Both the position numbers and the translations under genes were made by a program. Shown here in pieces: positions 51,321 to 58,798 of a stretch of DNA of 64,000 nt (within the stretch, counting starts at the first letter, position 1; the number at the start of each line of letters is the position of its first letter). The notes under the pieces were generated by a model. That model did no database searches. It worked only from the letters and a program-made list of their open reading frames with translations, and was not told where the DNA came from. Source of the stretch: Clostridia bacterium (GTDB lineage Bacteria > Bacillota > Clostridia > Oscillospirales > Acutalibacteraceae); NCBI GenBank assembly GCA_017513195.1, contig JAFXGM010000038.1, forward strand, positions 1-64,000, in the 5' to 3' direction.

Positions 51321-52633
51321 TTTACGGTATCTACTATTTCTCTAATGGGCAAATCTTTATCTTGAGTAATAAGCTTTAGCAAAATCGCCTGACTGTCTTT
51401 TGAAAGCACAGGACCGGTTATTCGATAAAATTTATCACTTAACCAATCTATGCCTATGTTTTCTTTTGCTTCTCCGCGAGGCTCACATTCGCTTGATATA
51501 TATGTATCGCCCTGTTTTGTTTTAATTTCTGCACGGCAAATACGTTCGGCAGGAAAACGTTTATCTAAATTTTCATCCACCTTAAATTCAAGACGGCTCA
51601 TCATATCAATAACGGTGCTGTCATTTAGATTTTCTTCTAAAACCTGTGTAAAACCAAAATCACCGTAAACAATAGACGATGCCACGGGGTAAGCTATGTT
51701 ATATTGGGCTTCGTCGGCGGTTTGCGGCACTATTTTTGAAAGCATTGTAGCACGCTTAAAAGTATGAATGGTTACCTTTTCAATATCGCTTGGTGAAATC
51801 TTATGCTCGCTTATAAGCTCAAGGCAGGCATCAATTGCGGGGTGTGCCCAACGGCAACAAGGGTACGGCTTAAAATAAAGATCCATAACCTGATACTTTT
51901 GACCTAAATCATCAAGGTAATGACGGTATTCGTCGGCTTCAAGCATATGCTTATTGCCGGTAAAGCCGCACGCAGTATCAAGTATTGCCAACACGCCCGT
52001 CATAACGCCAAACGGAACACCGTCTTTGTTCATAGATGGGTACTCAACACTGCGAATGCCGGGAACCAGCGGTGCGTTAAATTCGGCAACCGAAAGCGCA
52101 TTATTAAGCTGCTCTTTGTTAAAACCAAAAAGTCTGCCAACACCTGCGGCAACGCCAACCGCACCAAAGGTGCCGCTACTGTGCGCATAGTTATAGTAAT
52201 CCATTAAAGCGGCTCCCATACGAACGGTGGTTTCGTAAGCCACTAATAAAGCTGTTAAAAACTCGTTACGTGATACATTTTTATCGTATGCCGCGGCAAG
52301 TATAGCGCCTACAAACGACGTGCCCGGATGAGCGCGTGTTATGTTGTGCCCATCGTCTATATCATACGCGTTTGACGAATGTCCCATCGCGGTTGAAGCG
52401 CCTGCAAAGCTAAAGTGCTCGCCCGAGCCTATAACAGCAATATCTCCACCGCCAAAAACGCTTTTTGCAAGCTTTAAACCTGCGGCGAACTGCTGGCTTT
52501 TACTGCCCACAATAAGCGCGCCAAACAGGTCGATCATACATCCTTTAAGGCGGTCTTGTACCTCTTGAGGTAAATCTTGCCAGTTAGTATTAAGTATGTA
52601 GTTTTCTAATTTATAATCGGTTTTAAAATTCAT
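51302..52633 (-). CDS. MmgE/PrpD-family protein
   Basis: 443 residues of the 2-methylcitrate dehydratase-like fold (PrpD, also iminodisuccinate-related enzymes). Visible: GCMIDLFGALIVG, AFAGASTAMGHSSNAYDIDDGH and ARAHPGTSFVGAILAAAY near the active site, and KPYPCCRWAHPAIDACLEL. Coupled 4 bases downstream of the alanine-dehydrogenase-like gene. Substrate here is unknown; 2-methylcitrate is unlikely because no prpB/C partners are present. Confidence 0.87.
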   Translation of the reverse strand: MNFKTDYKLENYILNTNWQDLPQEVQDRLKGCMIDLFGALIVGSKSQQFAAGLKLAKSVFGGGDIAVIGSGEHFSFAGASTAMGHSSNAYDIDDGHNITRAHPGTSFVGAILAAAYDKNVSRNEFLTALLVAYETTVRMGAALMDYYNYAHSSGTFGAVGVAAGVGRLFGFNKEQLNNALSVAEFNAPLVPGIRSVEYPSMNKDGVPFGVMTGVLAILDTACGFTGNKHMLEADEYRHYLDDLGQKYQVMDLYFKPYPCCRWAHPAIDACLELISEHKISPSDIEKVTIHTFKRATMLSKIVPQTADEAQYNIAYPVASSIVYGDFGFTQVLEENLNDSTVIDMMSRLEFKVDENLDKRFPAERICRAEIKTKQGDTYISSECEPRGEAKENIGIDWLSDKFYRITGPVLSKDSQAILLKLITQDKDLPIREIVDTVNKKLGL

Positions 52634-52637
52634 AATA

Positions 52638-53804
52638 TTAAAGCTTTATAAAATTATTACTCTTGGTTGTGGTAGCAGGTGGAGCAAAGTCTAACTTGCG
52701 GTCGGCAATACCCAAAATGTCTTCAGGTCTAATCCATGGCTTGTTTTGAATAGCGCTTGTCTCCTCATGGGTAAGATAACCCTTGTATGCTGTAAGGCAG
52801 CGGCGAATAAATCCGTCGCGCACGCAAGCTTCGGTAAGTCCGTTATTCATAATGTTAAGAAGAAGTGGTAGAGTTTCAGCCGCCAAAGCGACAGATGTCG
52901 AGTGTGCAACCGCACCCGGAATATTACTTACACAGTAGTGAACAACGCCGTTTACTACGTAACGTGGGTCGTCGTGGTGGGTTTCGCGGCTCGACTCAAT
53001 AGCGCCCGGATCATCATTAGAAATATCAACAAGCACGCTGCCCGGCTCCATAGTTTTAAGCATTTCTTTATCAATAAGGAAGTCCTTGCGTTCTTTTGGC
53101 CACTTAACACAGTTAATAACCATATCAGTTTGAGGGAGAATTGCGGCAATTGCCTCCTTTGTGCAGAACATGGTGTCTATTTTTTGATTATAACGGTCAG
53201 AAAGCATACGAAGCACGCCGGCATTAATGTCCATAACTGTAACCTTAGCGCCCAAAGCATAAAGCACAGATAATGCGCCCTGGCCTACTACACCGCCGCC
53301 AAGGATTAGCACGTTCATACCGGGGGCACCTGCAAAGCCGCCAACAAATTTACCCTTGCCGCCGTTTATTGTAAGCATTGATTCAAGACCAAACAATGCG
53401 CCCTGCTTGCCTGCCGCTTCACAGTTTGGTGAGCCGTAACGGTGAGAGTCCTCTGCAGTAAGAGCAATACATTTTGATTTAAGAATTGCGTCTACTTCTT
53501 CGGGGTGACCTGCCGGATGGATACAGCAGTAAACCAATTGATTTTCACGAAGTAGGTCATATTCGCAAGGGAATAATTCCTTAACCTTTGCAAGAAAATC
53601 GCAACGGGCATACATTTCTTCCATAGTGTCTACAATCTCGGCACCTGCAGCCACATACTTTTCGTTAGAAAAGCCCGAGCCTACACCGCAGTCGCGCTGT
53701 GCGAGAACTGTATGACCTGCCGCTACAATAGATGCAACCTCAACAGGTGTGCAGATTACGCGGTTTTCGCCCTCTTTAATGTCCTTTAAAATACCAAATA
53801 CCAT
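52638..53804 (-). CDS. Alanine dehydrogenase-like protein
   Basis: 388 residues. N-terminus VFGILKDIKEGENRVICTPVEVASIVAAGH matches the alanine dehydrogenase/transhydrogenase family, with the NAD-binding GAPGMNVLILGGGVVGQGAL in the middle and VHYCVSNIPGAVAHSTSVALAAETLP near the end (the catalytic-loop region). Some positions differ from classical Ald, so an allied amino-acid dehydrogenase is possible. Forms an operon with yitT and mmgE; a LysR regulator is divergent. Confidence 0.85.
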   Translation of the reverse strand: MVFGILKDIKEGENRVICTPVEVASIVAAGHTVLAQRDCGVGSGFSNEKYVAAGAEIVDTMEEMYARCDFLAKVKELFPCEYDLLRENQLVYCCIHPAGHPEEVDAILKSKCIALTAEDSHRYGSPNCEAAGKQGALFGLESMLTINGGKGKFVGGFAGAPGMNVLILGGGVVGQGALSVLYALGAKVTVMDINAGVLRMLSDRYNQKIDTMFCTKEAIAAILPQTDMVINCVKWPKERKDFLIDKEMLKTMEPGSVLVDISNDDPGAIESSRETHHDDPRYVVNGVVHYCVSNIPGAVAHSTSVALAAETLPLLLNIMNNGLTEACVRDGFIRRCLTAYKGYLTHEETSAIQNKPWIRPEDILGIADRKLDFAPPATTTKSNNFIKL

Positions 53805-53836
53805 TTTTGTTTCCTCCGATATATTAAAAATTAAAA

Positions 53837-54703
53837 TTATAAACTATCTTCGCTATATTCGCCAAAGCCCTCGCCCAAAACCTCTTTTGCATCGGTTACT
53901 ATAACAAAGCCTTTTGGGTCAAGCTCCATAACAGCCGCCTTAATGCGTGCTATTTTGTTTGGACGTGCCGCACACAAAAGCACGTTTTTTGTGTTGCCTG
54001 TAAACGCACCCTTACCGCTTATTATAGTAGCACCAAGCTCCATATCCATAAGCTTTTGGGTTATAGCGTCACTTTTGTCGCTGATTATGTATGCAAGCTT
54101 GGCATTTACCGAGCCATACACCACCATATCCATAGCAATGCTTGAAATATACATAGCTATTATTCCGTAAAGGGCGTTGTCTAAACTGCGGAACGTAAGT
54201 GCATAAATGCAAATTACGGTAACATCTATAATAAGACAAATTTTGCCGATAGATATGCTTTTAATAACATATTTAAGCAATCTTGCCGCAAGCTCGGTGC
54301 CGCCTGTGGTAGCGCTTTTTAGCATCATAATTCCAAGTGATATACCAAGCAGCACACCGCCGTAAATGCACGCGAGTAGCGGCTCAGTAGATGGAAATAC
54401 AAAAAAGGCGTCTATTGTGTCAATCATTACCGAGCTTGCAGCAACAGCATATACAGTTGTGAAAAGGATGGACCAACCCTGTTTTTTTATTCCTATAATC
54501 ATAAGAGGAATGTTCATAACAAAAACAGTAGCTCCTATCGGCAATGTAGGCATGAAGCGGTTAAGCACTTGCGCAATACCGGTGAATCCGCCCATGGCAA
54601 GATTGTTAGCGTCAAAAAAACATTCAAATGCAAACGAATAAAGCAAACAACCAATTGTGATTATAACATAATCTTTTAATGTTTTCAAACATTTACTTTT
54701 CAC
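53837..54703 (-). CDS. YitT-family membrane protein
   Basis: 288 residues with five to six helices and a C-terminal DUF2179 domain (AKLAYIISDKSDAITQKLM through KIARIKAAVMELDPKGFVIVTDA), the usual YitT layout. DUF2179 binds small nucleotides or metals in relatives. Start: GTG at 54701-54703 behind AAGGGG; an upstream ATG lies outside the ribosome site. First gene of the yitT-ald-mmgE operon. Confidence 0.88.
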   Translation of the reverse strand: MKSKCLKTLKDYVIITIGCLLYSFAFECFFDANNLAMGGFTGIAQVLNRFMPTLPIGATVFVMNIPLMIIGIKKQGWSILFTTVYAVAASSVMIDTIDAFFVFPSTEPLLACIYGGVLLGISLGIMMLKSATTGGTELAARLLKYVIKSISIGKICLIIDVTVICIYALTFRSLDNALYGIIAMYISSIAMDMVVYGSVNAKLAYIISDKSDAITQKLMDMELGATIISGKGAFTGNTKNVLLCAARPNKIARIKAAVMELDPKGFVIVTDAKEVLGEGFGEYSEDSL

Positions 54704-54737
54704 CGTAAAATCCCCTTGTAAAAATTTACCGCACACT

Positions 54738-54766
54738 ATTATATACAAGAAAAAGAGTATTGTAAA
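54738..54766 (-). promoter_or_regulatory. Promoter for yitT-ald-mmgE
   Basis: Minus strand TTTACA (54761-54766), 17-base spacer, TATAAT (54738-54743). Its -35 box overlaps that of the divergent LysR gene. A dyad ATAC-N10-GTAT (54743-54760) lies in the spacer. Confidence 0.75.
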
Positions 54767-54788
54767 ATTGATTTTTAAGTGTTATAAT
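54760..54788 (+). promoter_or_regulatory. Promoter for LysR gene
   Basis: TTGTAA (54760-54765), 17-base spacer, TATAAT (54783-54788), 33 bases before the TTG start. Confidence 0.75.
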
Positions 54789-54821
54789 ATAGAAAAGACT
54801 CTATAATTAGGGGTGGTAAAT

Positions 54822-55694
54822 TTGACGAATTTGGAAATTGAGTGTTTTTTGAGCATTTGCAAACATAAAACCATAAGCCGCGCGGCAGAATCGCTATATA
54901 TTACACAGCCGTCGCTTTCCAGTCGACTTAAAACGCTTGAACGCGAGCTTGGCGGAAAACTTTTTTTGCGGCAAAAGGGCAGCCGCGAAATAACCCTTAC
55001 CGCTGTGGGGAAAGAGTTTTACAAGCTAGCGCAACAGTACCAAGAACTTATGCAAAAGATGCAATCGGTTTTTGAAAAAGAGCAAGATCAACTTCGAATA
55101 TCTTCACTTAACAGTCTTGATACGTTTCTTTTACCGCAGGTTTACGATCGCTTCTTGCAAGAATATCCACAAATAGAGCTTGAAATTAAGAATATGGATT
55201 TACCCGCTGCAAGTCAAGGGATACATGCAGGGGATATAGATATTGCCTTCACAACCGGTAAAAGCACAGATAAAACACTTAAGCAAACATTGATTGTTTG
55301 TGAGCCGATGGTTATTGTGTGCAACAAGGGGCTAAAATTTGACGAGCCGGTTAAAGTAGAGGAATTACAGAAAAACCAAGAGCTTTTTGTTGATTGGAAC
55401 ACGGATTTCGTTAACTGGCACAATAACATTTTTGGCGATAAACATCCTAGTCTTACAGTGTCGATAATGGCGCACATAAAACAGTTTTTAGAAAGCAAGC
55501 AATGTTGGGCGATTGTACCGATTAGTGTTGCGGATGGACTACAAACGGCAGGTGTTATAAAAAAAGTTTGCGCCGCATTTGAAATGCCCAGTCGCGAAAT
55601 ATCGATTGTAACTTCGCCAACACAAGATGAAAACACGTCTATAGAAAAATTTTGTGATTGTCTTAAACGTACTGTATCAAAATATATTGTATAA
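54822..55694 (+). CDS. LysR-family transcriptional regulator
   Basis: 290 residues. N-terminal winged helix: LEIECFLSICKHKTISRAAESLYITQPSLSSRLKTLERELGGKLFLR, a textbook LTTR pattern. The effector-binding periplasmic-protein-like domain follows (~90-290). Start: TTG at 54822 chosen because AGGGGTGG lies just upstream; a GTG three codons earlier overlaps that site. Divergent from yitT-ald-mmgE with overlapping -35 boxes, so autoregulation and control of that operon are likely. Confidence 0.9.
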   Translation: MTNLEIECFLSICKHKTISRAAESLYITQPSLSSRLKTLERELGGKLFLRQKGSREITLTAVGKEFYKLAQQYQELMQKMQSVFEKEQDQLRISSLNSLDTFLLPQVYDRFLQEYPQIELEIKNMDLPAASQGIHAGDIDIAFTTGKSTDKTLKQTLIVCEPMVIVCNKGLKFDEPVKVEELQKNQELFVDWNTDFVNWHNNIFGDKHPSLTVSIMAHIKQFLESKQCWAIVPISVADGLQTAGVIKKVCAAFEMPSREISIVTSPTQDENTSIEKFCDCLKRTVSKYIV

Positions 55695-55697
55695 ATA

Positions 55698-55728
55698 AAA
55701 ATGTCACTTGATTGTCAAGTGACATTTT
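55698..55728 (+). terminator. Bidirectional terminator lysR / eamA
   Basis: AATGTCACTTGA-ttg-TCAAGTGACATTTTC between convergent genes, partly inside the EamA gene end. Confidence 0.85.
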
Positions 55729-56659
55729 CTTTATCTTTTTTTATTGCGATATAACTTACACCAATCATTCGAATAAGAATAAGTGTAAATCCGATATAAT
55801 GGAAATAATATAATTTTTCGTCCAGGAATAAAACGCCGATGAGAATAGTGACTACTGTAGAAACACCACCGAATGCGGCCACGGTTGATGCTTGTAAACG
55901 CGACATAGAATAGTTGTTCATAAGGGTACAGAATATGGTTGACACAATAGAAAGAGTTACAAAACCCAGTATGTTTTTCGGATCGAAATAAGGGTCAAAG
56001 TAGTGGATAATATCGTTTTGCCATAAATGTTTGATAATGCTTAGAACATTAAATACAACCGTTCCTAAAAGGCAAGAGAAGTATGTGATTTCTAACGCTG
56101 TAAACTGACCTGAACTTTTTCGTGAAAAAACAAGGTATGCAGGTCCTGCTATTACCGCAATAATTAAGCACAAAACTCCGATTACCGTATCGTTGCCGCT
56201 TGACGTGTTTGTGTTTATCGCTATGTAAATTACACCGATTATACCAAGGGCTAAAAATATTTTTTGCGATAACGTAGTGCTTTCTTTTAAAATTATTGAT
56301 TCAAAAATACAAGACGCTACGGGCATCAAAGATGTTATAACGCCTGCAGTTACCGCGGTCGTCATGGTAAATCCCATTGTCTCAAAAAGCATTTCAACCA
56401 CGGGTGAGAAAAGCGCCGCAAGAAACAACGGTTTTATATATTTGTGCTTTTCGGTGTTTTTAAAAACATCTTTAACACCAACGTTTATTTTTATAAGTTT
56501 TACAATCTTCAACAACCACAAAACAGCAAAACTGAACAAAAATCTAAGCGCCAAAATATCAATAGCGTCAAGGTTGTTTTCGTTTAATCCTTTTGTGAAA
56601 AAATTTGTAGTGCCGTAGATAGCGTTTTTTAAGAAAGTAAAAATATATGCTAATACCAT
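55715..56659 (-). CDS. EamA/DMT-family transporter
   Basis: 314 residues, about ten transmembrane helices in two EamA repeats (about 1-140 and 155-305); ALRFLFSFAVLWLLK and MTTAVTAGVITSLMPVASCIFE are in repeat one, STVAAFGGVSTVVTILIGVLFLDE in repeat two with the conserved P/G-rich helix end. Drug/metabolite transporter superfamily, substrate unknown. Stand-alone gene. Confidence 0.9.
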   Translation of the reverse strand: MVLAYIFTFLKNAIYGTTNFFTKGLNENNLDAIDILALRFLFSFAVLWLLKIVKLIKINVGVKDVFKNTEKHKYIKPLFLAALFSPVVEMLFETMGFTMTTAVTAGVITSLMPVASCIFESIILKESTTLSQKIFLALGIIGVIYIAINTNTSSGNDTVIGVLCLIIAVIAGPAYLVFSRKSSGQFTALEITYFSCLLGTVVFNVLSIIKHLWQNDIIHYFDPYFDPKNILGFVTLSIVSTIFCTLMNNYSMSRLQASTVAAFGGVSTVVTILIGVLFLDEKLYYFHYIGFTLILIRMIGVSYIAIKKDKENVT

Positions 56660-56700
56660 AAAATTAGTTACCTCTATAGTGCTTTATGATAAAGTTAAAA

Positions 56701-57165
56701 TTATTTGTATTGAAAATTTTTGTTTTTACACAAATCGTTTTTATATTTTTTGATATAATATTTTGCCATGTTTAGATTTTGCTCGGAATAATTTCCACAC
56801 TCAACGGGTGAAGCGCCTGGGATATCTCCTGCAAAATTTATAACAAAATCACACATATTAATGACAAGGTCGTATACATCTTGCGAAGTTAAATCGCCAA
56901 ACATTACAAGGTAGCAGCCCGTGCGGCAGCCCATAGGTCCAAAATAGACAACATCGTCTTTTTGATCACTATTACGCAAAAATGTTGCGCACAAATGCTC
57001 TATTGTGTGAAGCGCGGGCACATCTATTACAGGCTCGCGATTAGGCGCGGTTATGCGCAGGTCAAAGGTAGTTACTACACAATCGCCCTTTTTATCGCGT
57101 CGCGAAACGTAAAGCCCCGATTCGAGTGTCAAGTGATTTATTTTAAAGCTTTCAATTTTATTCAT
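56701..57165 (-). CDS. luxS: S-ribosylhomocysteine lyase LuxS
   Basis: 154 residues. Metal ligands HTIEHLCATFLRNS (HxxEH) and the third ligand in ASPVECGNY, with the catalytic Cys in MGCRTGCYLVMFG. Cleaves S-ribosylhomocysteine to homocysteine and the AI-2 precursor. Its ATG overlaps the end of nadE by 8 bases. Confidence 0.97.
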   Translation of the reverse strand: MNKIESFKINHLTLESGLYVSRRDKKGDCVVTTFDLRITAPNREPVIDVPALHTIEHLCATFLRNSDQKDDVVYFGPMGCRTGCYLVMFGDLTSQDVYDLVINMCDFVINFAGDIPGASPVECGNYSEQNLNMAKYYIKKYKNDLCKNKNFQYK

Positions 57166-57898
57166 ACTTTATCTCCGGTTTAAAAGTGGGCATAAGCTGT
57201 AGCTTAAAAAGATTTAACTTGTGCTTGCGGTCAATTAGCTCTTTTTTAGCCATATCGTCAATTTCACCTGTGCGAATATAGCGGTCAAGCTCGGCATAGG
57301 TAAAGCCCAAATTTTCCTCATCGGTCTTACCGCAAAGGCCGTCAATCGGTACCTTGTCAACCAACACATCCGGCAGGCCTAATACACGTCCGATTTCCTT
57401 AACCTCGGTAACGGTTAGGTTTGCCATTGGTGAAAAGTCACCTGCTGCATCGCCGTAGCGTGTGGAGTAACCAACCCAATCCTCTGATAAATTACAGGTG
57501 TTAACAACGCGTCCGTTTACCGATTGACTAACGGCGTATAACACCGACATTCTGATACGTGGCGGCAAATTAACACGCGATTGCACCGATACGTTAAGGT
57601 TTTCGGGCATATTTTTAAGCACGCCCTCAATGGCATCCTTGATGTTTATTTCGTAATGCTTGATGCCAAGGTGGTTTACAAGCAAATACGCCATATCAAT
57701 ATCGTGCTGCTCGCCCTGCGGCATAAGCACGCCGATAACTCGGTCGGCACCTAAAGCCTCTACGCAAAGTGCCGCCGCTACCGAGCTGTCCTTACCGCCC
57801 GATATACCAACAACCGCGTTACAGCCTTGGCCGTTTTGTTCAAAAAAATCTTTAATCCACTCTACACATTCGTTTTTAATTTTTTGTGCATCAAACAT
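57158..57898 (-). CDS. nadE: NH3-dependent NAD+ synthetase
   Basis: 246 residues. P-loop VVGISGGKDSSVAAALCVEAL, then RVNLPPRIRMSVLYAVSQSVN and CNLSEDWVGYSTRYGDAAGDFSP with KTDEENLGFTY, all typical of ammonia-dependent NadE; no glutaminase domain. Start: ATG at 57896-57898 with AAAGGCGG upstream. Overlaps luxS. The large minus-strand RNA lies upstream. Confidence 0.95.
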   Translation of the reverse strand: MFDAQKIKNECVEWIKDFFEQNGQGCNAVVGISGGKDSSVAAALCVEALGADRVIGVLMPQGEQHDIDMAYLLVNHLGIKHYEINIKDAIEGVLKNMPENLNVSVQSRVNLPPRIRMSVLYAVSQSVNGRVVNTCNLSEDWVGYSTRYGDAAGDFSPMANLTVTEVKEIGRVLGLPDVLVDKVPIDGLCGKTDEENLGFTYAELDRYIRTGEIDDMAKKELIDRKHKLNLFKLQLMPTFKPEIKYE

Positions 57899-57961
57899 TT
57901 TGCCACCGCCTTTTAAAGATATTATATAAAAGATTGGCGTAATTTTCAAGAAAAATACAAA

Positions 57962-58040
57962 CAAAAAAAGTTGCCGCTATTGGCAACTATCCCCTCACCA
58001 CGCCTTGCGTGGTCCCCTCCCCTTTAGGCAAGGGGCGCAT
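57962..58040 (-). repeat. Palindromic repeat cluster upstream of nadE
   Basis: Three small inverted repeats: GTTGCC-gctatt-GGCAAC (57971-57986, with a minus-strand T7 that makes it a plausible terminator or attenuator), CCACGC-ctt-GCGTGG (57998-58012) and CCCCTT-tagg-AAGGGG (58019-58035). The latter two belong to a GC-rich repeat type (CCCCTCACCACG...) common in gut Firmicutes and are similar in style to the DUF559-flanking palindromes. Confidence 0.6.
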
Positions 58041-58041
58041 A

Positions 58042-58457
58042 TAAAAAACAAAATAGCTCTTGACCGACCGTTTCTTTACACGGTTTTTATCGGTCAAGAG
58101 CTATTTTTGTTCACTCTTGATATCTAACATCTTTTTGTTGTACCTCTACTTTCTTTAATTTGTCCTAAAGCTTACGTTCCTACAATTTCCTCTAATTAGC
58201 ATTTTTATAAATTTTGCTACTCTCGTAAAGCGAGCTTCTCTTGAGGACTGAATTTTTTTGCTTTGGACATTCGCTATATAAAACTCTTACATTTTAACCG
58301 ATTAAAAGGCGATTTATCTAAAATTTACACTTTACTATTTATATTCAATTTTTGGAGTTTCAAACTTTTTTGTTCTTTTTAACTTTTGCCTTTTATAACA
58401 GTTAAACTTTAAGAGTATCTAACCGGAACATCGAGCTTTTTGTTCTCTTGTTCCGTG
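58042..58457 (-). ncRNA. Large unassigned structured RNA (~415 nt)
   Basis: Fills most of the 830-base gap between nadE and the endonuclease gene; no coding frame. Minus-strand promoter TTGAAC-N17-TATATT. Complementarity from 5': hairpin GGAACA/TGTTCC (58449-58454 with 58425-58430); a long arm of three nested helices, 7 bp (58410-58416 with 58283-58289), 8 bp (58399-58406 with 58293-58300) and 8 bp (58388-58395 with 58303-58310), separated by 2-3-nt internal loops; stem GTCCAAAGC with GCTTT-a-GGAC; small hairpins with CTCG/CGAG and TAGCA/TGCTA; and a 16-bp terminator stem. AU-rich loops. Shape recalls ornate large RNAs but I can match none. Confidence 0.65.
58052..58105 (-). terminator. Terminator of the large RNA
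   Basis: AATAGCTCTTGACCGA (58090-58105) pairs with TCGGTCAAGAGCTATT (58052-58067), with an inner CCGT/ACGG; minus-strand TTTGTTTTTT follows. Confidence 0.85.
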
Positions 58458-58462
58458 TCTTA

Positions 58463-58491
58463 AATATAACATATTTAAAGCCTTCGTTCAA
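58463..58491 (-). promoter_or_regulatory. Promoter of the large RNA
   Basis: Minus-strand TTGAAC (58486-58491), 17-base spacer, TATATT (58463-58468). Confidence 0.75.
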
Positions 58492-58565
58492 TTCGCATAT
58501 TTTATAAAATTAAAAGTCGCAAATTATGCTAAACAGAGAAATTATTTCTGCACAACAAAAAACTA

Positions 58566-58595
58566 TTGACGGCGGCATAAAATATATGTTAAAAT
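58566..58595 (+). promoter_or_regulatory. Promoter of a small plus-strand RNA
   Basis: TTGACG (58566-58571), 17-18-base spacer, TTAAAA/TAAAAT (58589-58595). Confidence 0.6.
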
Positions 58596-58601
58596 AATTT
58601 T

Positions 58602-58692
58602 GTTGATTGTTTTGTTTGTTGGGAAGGGGCTTGTTCCTTCCGTTTTTTTGTTTATTTTGTATGGTAGGACTTAAATGTCCTGCCGTTTTTTG
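58602..58692 (+). ncRNA. Small RNA with tandem terminator-like hairpins
   Basis: A ~90-nt transcript is implied by the promoter at 58566 and two successive hairpins, GGAAGG/CCTTCC (58622-58641, then T7) and GGTAGGAC/GTCCTGCC (58663-58684, then T5). No coding frame. It could be a small RNA or a termination leader before the endonuclease gene, which has its own promoter further on. Confidence 0.45.
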
Positions 58693-58731
58693 TTTTATGT
58701 ATATAAATATACATAATTCGTCAATTTAACA

Positions 58732-58760
58732 TTGCAAAATTCGGTAGTATATGCTACAAT
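58732..58760 (+). promoter_or_regulatory. Promoter for the secreted endonuclease
   Basis: TTGCAA (58732-58737), 17-base spacer, TACAAT (58755-58760), 39 bases before the ATG at 58799. Confidence 0.7.
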
Positions 58761-58798
58761 AAGTTATGAATTTTTATTTCAAACAGGGGGATGTCAAA

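Noticed and set aside
51302..52633. 2-methylcitrate dehydratase for propionate use
   Set aside because: No prpB or prpC partners in the window; family-level name kept.
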